Positions 19,841 through 29,484 of a stretch of DNA of 64,000 nucleotides are shown in pieces. The notes below the pieces were generated by a model. It was not told the origin of the DNA. It worked only from the letters and a program-made list of their open reading frames with translations, and ran no database searches. The number at the start of each line of letters is the position of its first letter. The first letter of the stretch is position 1. The stretch lies in NCBI GenBank assembly GCA_000333855.2, contig CM007318.1, positions 1,414,205 through 1,478,204 of the forward strand, read 5' to 3'. Origin of the DNA: Endotrypanum monterogeii. Its lineage: Eukaryota > Euglenozoa > Kinetoplastea > Trypanosomatida > Trypanosomatidae. The translations under genes and the position numbers were made by a program.

Positions 19841-20192
19841 GACTTCTTCGCCTTTCACTGATTTTGTCTCTCACGTGAAGTGGTTTTTGGCTCCTGCGAT
19901 GTGCTCGTAGAGGATGGGGATGGTGAGGTCTCGCTGTGTACTCGGCGGCTTTTGTTCTCCGGGGAGAGACGAGCAAGTTCTCTCGTCTTCTTTCTGTGCT
20001 CGAGTGGCACACACCTCAGACCGCTAATGTTCTCTTCAAGTTCTCTTTTTTCTTTCCTGACGAACTTGTCATTAATTACTCGCTCGTGCTTCTTCCGCAT
20101 GTTGCGTGTTTTCTGTGTATTTTGCCTTGTGTTTGCGTTTGTGTGCCTACGTCTTCATTTTTTTTTTCCTGTGTGTATTGTGTAAGGAAGAG
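19841..20192. other. Spacer with a strong pyrimidine tract
   Basis: T/C-rich sequence including a T11-type run at 20158-20167 and the first following AG at 20185-20186. This acceptor-like signal lies close to a short open frame described separately. Confidence 0.55.
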
Positions 20193-20477
20193 ATGAGATG
20201 GAGTCCGCTGATCGACCCATCGAAATGGTTTGAAATTCTTTTCGTGGACCACATGAAACACTTCAAAGTATATGCTTCAACATCCTCGAGAGGTTCGCGC
20301 GAGTTGTCGTCTCAACTAGCTCCCTCTGTGCTGCCTGCGCATCTCGTACGAGTGCTCATCGTCTTGGCGAATGACTGGCGGGGCACCCACAACCGACAGA
20401 GTCACTTGCTGCCTTTGCTGTGCAGCGTCTTTGCTCCTCGAGGGTGCGTGCTATCTCTTCTGCAGGTTTGTTTGTGA
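20193..20477 (+). CDS. Possible small gene (94 residues), unrecognised
   Basis: Candidate only. An ATG seven bases after an acceptor-like pyrimidine tract/AG opens a 94-codon frame whose composition resembles protein: it starts MRWSPLIDPSKWFEILFVDH and has an amphipathic middle (HLVRVLIVLANDWRG). A second acceptor-like signal (pyrimidine tract then AG near 20715) serves the next gene, which would allow a separate message here. Against it, the final third is less protein-like, and no family is recognised. It may simply be an open stretch in a long 5' UTR of RabGGTase beta. Confidence 0.28.
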   Translation: MRWSPLIDPSKWFEILFVDHMKHFKVYASTSSRGSRELSSQLAPSVLPAHLVRVLIVLANDWRGTHNRQSHLLPLLCSVFAPRGCVLSLLQVCL

Positions 20478-20877
20478 CACGTTGCCCATGGGAGTGCTTC
20501 TTTCACCGTCGATGCTTTCGAGTATTTTCTCATCTCTTTTTTTTTTCTGTTTTGGGGAGTGAGGGACGACGACGACGTCCCCTTTTTTATGATGAGAAAA
20601 AAAATCCGGTCCCCGCGCACACGAAATGGGCGGTGAACTGGCGTGTCCACTGGTATAGATGAGAAATTCCAAAAAAAAAAGAAGGGAGATTTACATCTAT
20701 TTCTTTTTCAAAAAGAAGTGCTTTCTTTACACCAGCTTGCCCTCAACGAGGCACAAGACCTAACTATTCCACCGCTGCAACCCTTTCCACTCAAACCATC
20801 CTCTGTTTTTCTATCCCGCGCGACCAGTCCACTAGCCTGTGAACCTACTGTCATCAAATATCTCCAAAACGACGGAA
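20478..20877. other. 5' flank of RabGGTase beta
   Basis: Contains T-runs (about 20540-20548), A-runs (20597-20604 and 20670-20679) and a pyrimidine tract at 20696-20710 followed by AG near 20715, a likely trans-splice acceptor for the gene at 20878. Confidence 0.55.
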
Positions 20878-21861
20878 ATGTCAACCTCCTCCTCGAGTCC
20901 CATCGCGGCCGACTTGCACCTCAAGTTCGTCCATCAATTGGACAGCAACACGCAATGGAAGGCGCAGCATCTCAAGATGAATGGCATATACTGGGGACTC
21001 AGTGCACTGGAGTTGCTTCATCGGCTGGACTATGCTCCAAAAGATGTCATCAATTTTGTTCTCTCTTGCTACAACACTGACGGTGGTTTCGGAGGAAATA
21101 CAGATATGGATTCTCACCTGCTCCACACAATGTCGGCCGTGCAGTTGTTGTGCATGTTCGACGCGGTGGAGCACATTGACGTTGAGCGCACGTGCCGCTG
21201 GATCGCATCGATGCAGCTGCCTGACGGTTCTTTTCAAGGGGATGAATGGGGTGAGGTAGACACGCGCTTTTCCTACATTGCTCTGAGCTGCCTTCGCCTG
21301 CTGGGGCACTGCGACTACGTGGATGTCGAGGAGGCCATCAACTTTGTTCTGCGGTGCCGGAACTGGGACGGAGGCTTCGGTGTTTCACCTGGAGCGGAGA
21401 GCCACGCGGGGCAGATCTTCTGCTGCGTCGGCGCGCTCTGCGTAGCAAATGCACTCGATCGCATCGACAAGGATCGCGTGGCGGCCTGGCTGGCCATGCG
21501 CCAGCTTCCCTCTGGCGGTTTGAATGGACGACCGGAGAAGAAGGCGGATGTGTGCTACAGTTGGTGGGTGGTTTCTTCTCTCTCGGTCCTTGGGCGCACA
21601 AGCTGGATCGATAAAGACGCCCTTTTTCGGTACATTCTCAGCTGTCAGGACACACAGGATGGCGGCTTCTCCGATAAGCCGGGGAACCAAGCAGATGTGT
21701 ACCACACATTCTTCGCCCTCTGTGGCCTTAGTCTTTTAGGCTACGAAGGGTACAAACTGAATGCGATCAACCCCGTGTACGCGCTATCCTATGATGTGTT
21801 GGATCGCCTGGGGATCGAGCCGAGGCACGGCTCGCAGGTTGGGCGGCACCCGTCACAGTAG
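20878..21861 (+). CDS. Rab geranylgeranyltransferase (type II) beta subunit
   Basis: Catalytic beta subunit of the enzyme that adds geranylgeranyl groups to the C-terminal cysteines of Rab GTPases, working with an alpha subunit and Rab escort protein. The 327-residue length equals the family norm. The alpha-alpha barrel is shown by repeated prenyltransferase units ending in Gly-Gly-Phe: NTDGGFGGNTD, LPDGSFQGDEWGEVDTRFSY, NWDGGFGVSPGAESHAGQIF, LPSGGLNGRPEKKADVCYSWW and TQDGGFSDKPGNQADVYHTF. The zinc ligands are Asp224 and Cys226 (ADVCYSWW) and His276 (ADVYHTFF). The motif pattern favours RabGGTase beta over the farnesyltransferase or type I beta subunits, which are longer. The frame extends to 20839 only by GTG. 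All key residues are intact. Confidence 0.95.
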   Translation: MSTSSSSPIAADLHLKFVHQLDSNTQWKAQHLKMNGIYWGLSALELLHRLDYAPKDVINFVLSCYNTDGGFGGNTDMDSHLLHTMSAVQLLCMFDAVEHIDVERTCRWIASMQLPDGSFQGDEWGEVDTRFSYIALSCLRLLGHCDYVDVEEAINFVLRCRNWDGGFGVSPGAESHAGQIFCCVGALCVANALDRIDKDRVAAWLAMRQLPSGGLNGRPEKKADVCYSWWVVSSLSVLGRTSWIDKDALFRYILSCQDTQDGGFSDKPGNQADVYHTFFALCGLSLLGYEGYKLNAINPVYALSYDVLDRLGIEPRHGSQVGRHPSQ

Positions 21862-22091
21862 CGATCTCACGCATGTGTGTTTGCAATAGAAATTCCCAGC
21901 GCTGCTTCTGTCGTGTGAATATCTTGTTTGTTAGGGTTGACTTCGGTGGTTCCCTCACCTCGTCTATCTGCCGGTGTTGCTCAGCTATAAAGAAGCTCCG
22001 TGAAATATTGATGCATCTGCAGTTCGATTGACATAGGACGCTGACACAAACCTGCAGGAAGAGGATTGGTTGCTTGTGCTCGACGGGTGAG

Positions 22092-22124
22092 CGGGGCGGG
22101 GCGGGAAGGGGAGGGGAGGGGGGA
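22092..22124 (+). repeat. G-rich block with quadruplex potential
   Basis: Six runs of three or more G separated by one or two bases (GGGG-C-GGGG-C-GGG-AA-GGGG-A-GGGG-A-GGGGGG). This fits the usual four-run G-quadruplex pattern on the coding strand of the 3' flank of RabGGTase beta. Confidence 0.75.
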
Positions 22125-23246
22125 TTGTCAGGAGACTTTTCTTCAGCCGATCCTGTGAGGATATGTTATATTATATCTGGATCACAATACATGAGGCTCT
22201 GGTGATGCTCAAATGTACCCCGTTGTGGCCAATGGAATGTGGCTGAACTGCGGCGCTTCTCTGCCGATGCATTTTCATGGGTTCCCCCAGCGCGCGCGCT
22301 GGTGAGGACGGAGCTGATCAGGGAATGGAAGACTGACAACTACGTAGTTGTTTCACAACCCCTCCCCCCCCTCCTCTAGTCCTGTCGCTTTCACGTCTTT
22401 GAATCACCCTATGCGTGATCTCAACAGAACTCCACACTTATTCGCGCGGGGTACCAACATGGAGCCTGCGCGAACTCCCAGTATCTCGGAAACACTGTAA
22501 TCGGATTTCTGCCAAGTGTGGGGTATGCCAGAGCACACATGATCGCCCTATGAAGAAGAAAAGGGGTTATGTCGTCGCGATAAAGGTGTGATCCCTAGGA
22601 ACGGTGGTGCCCGTGCGCTGGCCCTGCACTGGGTCAGATGTGTCTTCTTTCACTATCCCGGCGTCTGCTAATTCGTCTGAAGTGGAAAGCATCAATGAAA
22701 CGAAACAATTTTGCAGCCAGAAAAATAACTGTTGCATACGCGCCTATTGATGTCACTATCCTGTGAGTTTTTGAAAAGGATAGTCGAAACACCCCTGCGA
22801 AAGGCGCTTTTTTTAGTCATGTTGCGTAGGCTTTGCATCAAAAATCTACTCCCTTGTATTTTAGATTGATTTCCCTGACTGCAGCCTTGATGCGAGTGTT
22901 ACGCCTTGTGCTCCTACACGTCAAACCTCACATGAGCCGCAGTGTACATCTTCGTGTTTCAAGCCACTTTGTGTACCCCAGCAGTGAGAATTTCGCCGAG
23001 AAATTGGTGTAGGCGTTGACTCGTTGACCTTTTCTGCCTCCACCCGTGTGCGCATACGCGAATGAGCACAGTAAAACACGCGTAGCGCCAAACATAATGT
23101 TTTGTGCTCTGGTGACGCACACCCCAGCAAGCTTGCTCTGTCCCACGACGTTCGAGATTCACCTCTACTTGGAGGTATTCTTTAACTTTTTTATGTGAGC
23201 CGTATGTCGGTGAACGTTTTCTCATGCCCTCGGCTACTCAGTCGTC

Positions 23247-23248
<2 letters not shown>

Positions 23249-23292
<44 letters not shown>

Positions 23293-23299
23293 GTGTGTC
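23249..23299. repeat. (GTGTAT)n hexanucleotide repeat
   Basis: About eight units of GTGTAT with GT ends. It is the only hexanucleotide array in the window; the others are dinucleotide. Confidence 0.9.
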
Positions 23300-23612
23300 G
23301 ATAATTGATACTCCCTCGACCAAAACATTTACCCCCCCCCCCACACACACACAAAGAGCTACTCCAAGCACATCCCCATACGAACAAAAATAGCGACACG
23401 TAAACTTCGAGGGCACAGAAAAGCCAAATGACTCTCGCAGCCAGACCTGAAGACACTCAAGCCCACTCAATCTCTTTTTTCTCACCATCTCAATCTTTTT
23501 CCTACCTCGCAAGGCGCCAGTCTATAGAAAATCGCACATGCAAAGACATACTCCGGAGACAACGTTAGGAGAGCTGAACAAAACTGCCTCGATTCCCAGG
23601 CGAATAATTCGC

Positions 23613-23671
23613 GTTTTTTTTCTTTTTCCCTGTGCATTTACCAACTATCATTTTTTGATTCCCCTCTCAAG
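23613..23671 (+). promoter_or_regulatory. Trans-splice acceptor abutting the ATG
   Basis: A pyrimidine-rich tract from 23614 to 23668 contains no AG until 23670-23671, and the ATG of the next gene begins at 23672. If this AG is used, the spliced leader would join directly to the start codon. Confidence 0.55.
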
Positions 23672-24934
23672 ATGACCATGTGGCACATGCGACGGCAGCT
23701 AGGCAGTTGTCTGAGGCGATGGGCAAAGCCGATCCTCACGTCTCGTGTGACAACACCCTATATGTGCAGCTCAACATCTGCATTACGGGGCACCTCTGCT
23801 CCGACAGCCTTACCCATCAGTCTCTCGTACACGTGTCATCTTCTAGACTCAATCTGCAATGCGCAGCAACCGGCCGCACTGAAGCGAAAACGCGTTTGCG
23901 GGGCTATTGAAAAAATGGAGTTTTCAGTGGTAGATAGCTTTACGGCCACCACTGCCTCTTTGACGACTCCGCAGAGGCACGAATTTATGCGACGTTGGCT
24001 GGTTAGCTTAGCTGCTGTGGTCAAGTACCTTCCGCGCCACGAGAATTCTCTTTTCACGTCTCGAGACATCGAGGCTGGCCGCTTCTCGTCGCGCTCACCC
24101 CGGCGAGAGCGCCATGACACGGATGGGAATGGAACGTGGTCTGGTGCCTCGCCATACTTCTCTCTCATGACCGGGGATCTCTTATGTCTGTGTCTGCGGG
24201 AGTGTGCAATGAACGCTCCAAGTACCGGCCCCGTTGTGCTGCGAGAGCTGCTACTGTGTGCTGTGAAATTAGAACTGGGTGAGCTCGAGGTGCTTCAGCA
24301 CATTATTCACGCCCTCACTGATACGGATTTATGTCGTCAGCAGACAACTTCAGAGCAGGTGGAGCTTCTAAATAACGTCTCGCTTGCAGTCAAGCGCTGT
24401 AAGCTACCCCTCCCACGCTTGGATCGCGTTCTGTGTGCCTTGGCAGCGGCTGAGCTGAGTCCTCGCGAGAATCTCTTGATTCTTTCTGCTCTTCATCGTC
24501 TTCAGCACAGTCACGCGGTCGACGTTGTCGCCTCTGTGTCACGAAAAGCTTCTACACAGACTGGCAAGTATAATATTAAAGATGTGATCTACGGACTGGA
24601 GGTGGCAGCCCTGCTTCCCGGCTGTAACGATCTTTTTGTTGCCGGCTTGCTAACACGCGCTGGTGCATTGGCGCCAGACACGTCGCCAAAACAGCTGGGT
24701 GCCGTGTGCAAGTATGTGGGACTACTCAACCCTTCACGCCGGCAGAATACGCTGGCTTATTCCTGTGGGAGAGAGCTGCGTGCGCTTTTACCGTTATTGG
24801 TAGAAAGGGCAGAAAAGCTACTAGGACAGTTCTGTTTCGCGGAGGCACGCTATGTGCTCCGCTGCTTTCGCGAGCACAAGGTTCGCCATTCGCTGATCTT
24901 CTCTCGTCTAACCACTATCATAGGAGACGACTAA
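23672..24934 (+). CDS. Probable mitochondrial helical-repeat protein, function unknown
   Basis: Protein of 420 residues. The start (MTMWHMRRQLGSCLRRWAKP) is rich in Arg and Trp with no acidic residue, a probable mitochondrial presequence. The rest is leucine-rich and helical, with units such as LLCAVKLELGELEVLQHI, LDRVLCALAAAELSPREN and FCFAEARYVLRCFREHKV. They recall the degenerate helical-hairpin repeats of trypanosomatid mitochondrial RNA-processing and ribosome-associated proteins, but no diagnostic RAP or PPR motif is visible. Two Met residues (1 and 3) lie close to the splice acceptor and either could serve as start. No catalytic motif is seen. Assignment to RNA metabolism is inference. 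Confidence 0.8.
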   Translation: MTMWHMRRQLGSCLRRWAKPILTSRVTTPYMCSSTSALRGTSAPTALPISLSYTCHLLDSICNAQQPAALKRKRVCGAIEKMEFSVVDSFTATTASLTTPQRHEFMRRWLVSLAAVVKYLPRHENSLFTSRDIEAGRFSSRSPRRERHDTDGNGTWSGASPYFSLMTGDLLCLCLRECAMNAPSTGPVVLRELLLCAVKLELGELEVLQHIIHALTDTDLCRQQTTSEQVELLNNVSLAVKRCKLPLPRLDRVLCALAAAELSPRENLLILSALHRLQHSHAVDVVASVSRKASTQTGKYNIKDVIYGLEVAALLPGCNDLFVAGLLTRAGALAPDTSPKQLGAVCKYVGLLNPSRRQNTLAYSCGRELRALLPLLVERAEKLLGQFCFAEARYVLRCFREHKVRHSLIFSRLTTIIGDD

Positions 24935-25804
24935 CGAGTTGCCAAACAGGGTGGTCAGAAGCAGTGGATGCTGTGGCAATTTTGTTTTTGGTGTGACGGC
25001 CAGGGTATAACATTGCTTTACATGAGCGCTGACGAGGGAGAGTTGTATCAAAAGGCGTGGGTGGGAAAGAGAAATCCATCTTTTTTTTTTTTCTTTTCTT
25101 AACAGGAAAGCTTCACGTGTACATGACTGCTTACCAAAACACATGACAGGCATATATCACTATCAACAGGTGCAAGTTACGAAGGGGTTTAAAGTTGTAT
25201 TCCTGTGCACCAAGTCGCAGTCCCCTCGAAAGAAAAAGACCGTCTCTTCTTCTGTTTGTTTGATTTACCCGGGCGTATTCAACAGGAGGTCGTCGTCTTC
25301 CCCCCCCTTTCCCTGGGGGCAGGCGACTGAGCGGGAAAAACGAAAAATAAAAATGTTCCGTGGTAACATTATTGGTCAGAGAAAGACTCGTTTGTCAATC
25401 GATGTGGTTCCGCTGCTTCAGAGCCAAGGGACACAGCAACCTCTCCCTTGCGCATCTGAGTTCAATGCCATCACACCACACGGCACCCCCCATTACGGTC
25501 GGGAACACGAACAAGGCTTTTGCATGCTCCTTTTTACCGTCTCTGCTCCTTTTCCGTCATATATATATTGTCTCCACCTCTTTTCCCTCTCGCTATTTTA
25601 TGGAAATTTGTACTTAAAACACACGTGAGCCTCACCCGCAGTAGCTTGGAGAGGTTTTCTCTCTGTATCGGGCACTTCCTAAAGTCGCCAATACAAGCTG
25701 GTTGTTGTCATCGCCTTGTATCAGGAAAATATCTGCTGTAGAGTAACGCAGGAGGGAAACCGAAAGGGCTCCACCTGAAGGAATTCGAAATCAAGCCAGC
25801 GACA
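24935..25804. other. Spacer with two acceptor-like tracts
   Basis: A T-rich tract at 25079-25101 followed by AG near 25105, and a C-rich tract at 25291-25317 followed by AG near 25320. A 161-codon frame (25143-25628, with an internal ATG at 25353) lies between them but has weak protein character and is not called. Confidence 0.55.
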
Positions 25805-27850
25805 ATGGAGAACACTTCCTCTCTCCTTGCCGAGTCTACGGAAACGGATCCTCTCTTAGACCGCCTCCAAGGGCATTATGTACGACAGAATGACGCGGTC
25901 GCGGCGCAGACGCGGAAGCACATGAGTCACGGGCTCCAGGAGGCTGCAGCGTACTACAGCAGCCTCCCCGTAAGTCTAGAGCTTATTTCAGGCGACACGG
26001 CTGGCCTCTTTGATGAAGTACAACAGTTGCTCGAGTCTCAATGTAAGCAGAAAGCGATTACTAGTCGTGGAGTCGCATTGCTGCAGCGCATCCGAGCGCA
26101 GGTGAACCGAGAGTTGCGAGCGTCTCTGTCGTACATTGAACAAGGCTACACATCTGGTTTTGAGAAACTGCTTCGGGCGTCTGAGCTGAGGGAGGGTTCA
26201 GTGTCACCTCCCAAAGCGTCAGCGTCTCCCTCAATCCCTTCGGCGCCCGCCACAACCGCGCCAACCCCACGAAAAAAACAGTCAGATGCGAGGGAAGCGT
26301 CAGTGGAGCCCACTGCTGTGGTGTCACCGCCGTCGTCGCATCTAGCTCTGAGGGAAGTCTTCTCAGGGTTCCTTGGTACGATAGCCGAGTCGCTGGCGGT
26401 TCTTATGCAATGCGAAGTTGTGCGCATATACCTCTACGACACCCATTCGTGCCTACAGTGCGTAGCGCAGTTCCCATATCGCGCCACACACGCCGATCCA
26501 ATGCACTCTCACTATCTCGCCCTTATGGCAGCGCGTGAAGTTCACGACATTGTGTGCCGTGAACGTATCGCCGTGAATGGCAGGCTCAGCGGAGCACAGA
26601 CCACGAGCAGCAGTAGTGAAGGCGCGTCCGAACACAATTTTGACGGTGAAAATTCGTTCAAGGGACCGGAGGATATTCGCACGTGCCTGCTTGTTCCGAT
26701 TTTCTCTCCGCAGGGACTGGGAAAGTCGTACGGAATGATACACGCCGTCAACAAACAATTTCCCAGCGCCCTAGGGGTGCAGGCAGAGGGAGTAGCCGAG
26801 GATTCTTCCCTTGGATTTAATGCGGATGACGAGGTGGTGGCGTCGGGCGTTTCTCGTGTGATCGGAACCATCGTTAGTCGCTATCCTTTTCATTTTTTTT
26901 TCGCCAATGATTCTGGCGAGAAACTGCGCCGTAGGGCCTTCCCTGGAGACACTGAGGTGCTCAGTCTGACAGCGCATCTACCGCCAGTCCTCCAGGACGA
27001 AGTGAAGGAAGCGACCAATGTCGCTCAGCAAGCGATGTCCTGCCTTTCGCCGATTCTTGTGTATCGAGTATCCATGAAAGCTCTTTACGAAAAGCGTCTG
27101 TCGGAAGGAAACGGACATCGGCGTAGGATGGCTCAGGTCCGGCCCCGCGCAGGCACAGTCCCATCGGTGGAGTTTAATTTGCGGTGCATGAACGAGTTGT
27201 GGGAAAAAAGTCGAGGGGACAACATTACCCTGCACACCGAATACCGTATCCTGCAGGAGAAGGTGCACCGTTGTCAACTTCTTTTACGGAATCTACTAGA
27301 TGGTGTCGCTACCGCACGTGCCATGCCGCTTAGCACTGACGTCGCGCAGTACCTACATAATATAGAGATGTACGGGCGCAGCGAACGAACAGAGCGTATG
27401 GCAGCGTACGTGTCAGAGAAAATGCTAGCGATCCCAATTTCTTCTGCCAGGCAGCTGGAAGGCACAGGCACGGGTACCAAGAATCATATGTTTATGTCAG
27501 CTAGTGATGACGAGATCCGCCACATGAGTGACGCTGAGCTACGGACGCTGCGGAAAAACAACACTCGCCTCAACACAATGACACCTTCATCGCTGCACTT
27601 TGAAGGGCCCGGTGGCGTTCGCGGCTACACCAGTGATCCAGTGCAGAAAAGGCAGCAGGTGCGCTTCATCGACGAGCTCCGGAAACTCGCAGAAGAGAAG
27701 CCGCTCACTGTGATGTCAGTCCGCAAAGGAAACCCTCGACGACAAGCACACACACCTTCGCTCCCGCATGTTTCTCACGGGGCAGTCGCGAACGCCCGGA
27801 TTTCATCAAAACGGTATCTCACTGAAGATGAGCGTCCGTTCAAGTTATGA
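25805..27850 (+). CDS. GAF-like domain protein, no catalytic domain
   Basis: Protein of 681 residues with one region resembling a GAF sensor domain at about 182-360: a helix, then VVRIYLYDTHSCLQCVAQFP, later IRTCLLVPIFSPQGLGKSYG and MIHAVNKQF, the order of strands expected for the fold. A low-complexity Ser/Pro/Thr stretch of about 138-175 precedes it. The N-terminal 130 residues are helical, and the C-terminal 300 residues include coiled-coil-like segments (ITLHTEYRILQEKVHRCQLL) and a basic tail. No phosphodiesterase, kinase or cyclase domain follows. GAF domains often bind cyclic nucleotides, but the ligand-binding residues cannot be judged by eye. Function unknown; a cytoskeletal or flagellar role is only a guess. 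Confidence 0.8.
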   Translation: MENTSSLLAESTETDPLLDRLQGHYVRQNDAVAAQTRKHMSHGLQEAAAYYSSLPVSLELISGDTAGLFDEVQQLLESQCKQKAITSRGVALLQRIRAQVNRELRASLSYIEQGYTSGFEKLLRASELREGSVSPPKASASPSIPSAPATTAPTPRKKQSDAREASVEPTAVVSPPSSHLALREVFSGFLGTIAESLAVLMQCEVVRIYLYDTHSCLQCVAQFPYRATHADPMHSHYLALMAAREVHDIVCRERIAVNGRLSGAQTTSSSSEGASEHNFDGENSFKGPEDIRTCLLVPIFSPQGLGKSYGMIHAVNKQFPSALGVQAEGVAEDSSLGFNADDEVVASGVSRVIGTIVSRYPFHFFFANDSGEKLRRRAFPGDTEVLSLTAHLPPVLQDEVKEATNVAQQAMSCLSPILVYRVSMKALYEKRLSEGNGHRRRMAQVRPRAGTVPSVEFNLRCMNELWEKSRGDNITLHTEYRILQEKVHRCQLLLRNLLDGVATARAMPLSTDVAQYLHNIEMYGRSERTERMAAYVSEKMLAIPISSARQLEGTGTGTKNHMFMSASDDEIRHMSDAELRTLRKNNTRLNTMTPSSLHFEGPGGVRGYTSDPVQKRQQVRFIDELRKLAEEKPLTVMSVRKGNPRRQAHTPSLPHVSHGAVANARISSKRYLTEDERPFKL

Positions 27851-28664
27851 ATAGTGGCCGTAGGCAGAGATGGGACATGGCCCCTTTTCTTGCCTCCCCC
27901 ACCCCCAGCGATGTGATGTAGACGAGTTCCTTGTTATATGACAATGTGTGTCGTCTAAAAGCTGGAAGGGGGAGGTCAAGGTATTGATGTTGCGGCGTGG
28001 CAGGTGGAAAGGGATACAGAGAACTTCGCTCCCTTTCACACACAAGGAGTTCACAGTCTAACAGGCGATTATGTACATTAAGACCGCATTGACACAGTCT
28101 GCGGAGTGCTGGGGTGTAAAGAAAAAAAAAACGTGATTCCTACACATGCTGGAGGGCACCCTCCCCCTGGTGAATTTCAAAAACGCGCTGTCGCTTTCTT
28201 CAATGTTTTTTTTTTTTCATTTGCACAATTTCCCTCGGGTTTGTCGTCTTACGGCGCGGTCCGCTTCGGTTAATAAAGGAGGAGTTGCAATGCAAGCATG
28301 AAAACAAAGAAAGGGGGGGAGTCTATGCTGCACCAGTCACGCACAGAGTACAACAACAGCAGCAAAGAAGATTTCGTCTTACGCGTATTTTCGCACACAC
28401 ACACAAAAAGGGGGGATCGTGTTAGAAGAAGACGTCCAGCTGAGGCGAGGTACTCGCTCTCACGTTTTCAGTGGAGAGGAGATACGAACAGTCAATGTAC
28501 TTTATGAAGCTGTGAAAGGGAGAGGGCCCTCAGCAGGACATGTGCGTTGCGCATCTTCCACAATGTCTCCTCTCCTTCAAAGACAATGTGCGCACAGGTA
28601 GACCATACGCGCTCAAAATTGCATACATTCACTGAGGCGCATGCTTGCTTCATTCTCTTTCGTG

Positions 28665-28705
<41 letters not shown>

Positions 28706-29484
28706 TTCAGGGCTACTGGTCAGCAAATGTCCGCAGCTGTTTATTATTATTACAGCAAGAACGTCTCCTGAACTCTGATCATCTCACACTTTCGCCCCTT
28801 TCTCATTGCCAAGTCGTTCCACCGTTAATGTGTCCTGCGACAGTGTGTTTCATTCGGCATCCTCATCTACTTCCACTGTGCACCTCACCTCCACTGCAGT
28901 GCTTTTGATCTGCGTGCCGAATCCGGGGCATATTGTATCACACGTTCTTGCATCTCTCGATTTATCAACCAATTTTGTTTTCCCATACACACATGCACCC
29001 AGCGGCGCCGAGACTTAGTTAGGGTTATTCGAGAAAAAAAAACGGTGAGTCTAGGCTTGCTCACTTCGTATCATTTACTTTCACACGCGTACGCACTCGA
29101 GCGATCAAGCCACTGTTTCCGATAAGGGGACAGCTACCCCGACGCTGCGGCTGCGGGGAAGGGGGAGGTAAGGAGAGAAAAAGCTGTTTCCCAACTGTCT
29201 TTCACTCGTTTCCCTTTTCTGTTTTTTTTTTATTCTGCAGTTCTATTTTTTCCCGTTGTGATATTCTGGACGCGGCTTTTTCGCAACACCTCGTACCCCC
29301 CTTTTCCCCCCGGTGAACGTGTGCGTCGGCCTGACCTCCCCTGTGATACTCTCGAACTGACTCTCGAACCCCACCTTCCACCGCGCTCTCATTCTTCCCC
29401 CTAACTCATCTTGATCCCACTCCGTTACCTATTTTGGTCGAATCACCAGTCGCCAGACCACTGCCGCCACGAACGGAAAGAAAA
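27851..29484. other. Spacer between GAF-like protein and USP7-like gene
   Basis: Contains A- and T-runs (28119-28130, 28206-28219), a TG microsatellite at 28669-28703, T-run 29223-29231 and C/T-rich sequence close to the next gene. Several frames of 60-90 codons depend on non-ATG starts or low-complexity sequence and are not called. Confidence 0.65.
28669..28703. repeat. (TG)16 microsatellite
   Basis: TG dinucleotides with a TATG end, about 780 bases before the USP7-like start. Confidence 0.95.

Larger units (their letters stand above)
21862..23671. other. Longest spacer (1.8 kb), no gene seen
   Basis: Scanned on both strands without finding a protein-like frame or a tRNA. It includes a G-rich block at 22092-22124, a C-run near 22363, a hexanucleotide repeat at 23249-23299 and a C-run with CA tract at 23331-23353. 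The 3' end is a long pyrimidine tract leading to the next ATG. Confidence 0.65.

Noticed and set aside
25143..25628. 161-codon ATG frame before the GAF-like gene
   Set aside because: Acceptor-like signals are present, but the product is low-complexity and T-rich at its end; support was too thin to list as a gene.
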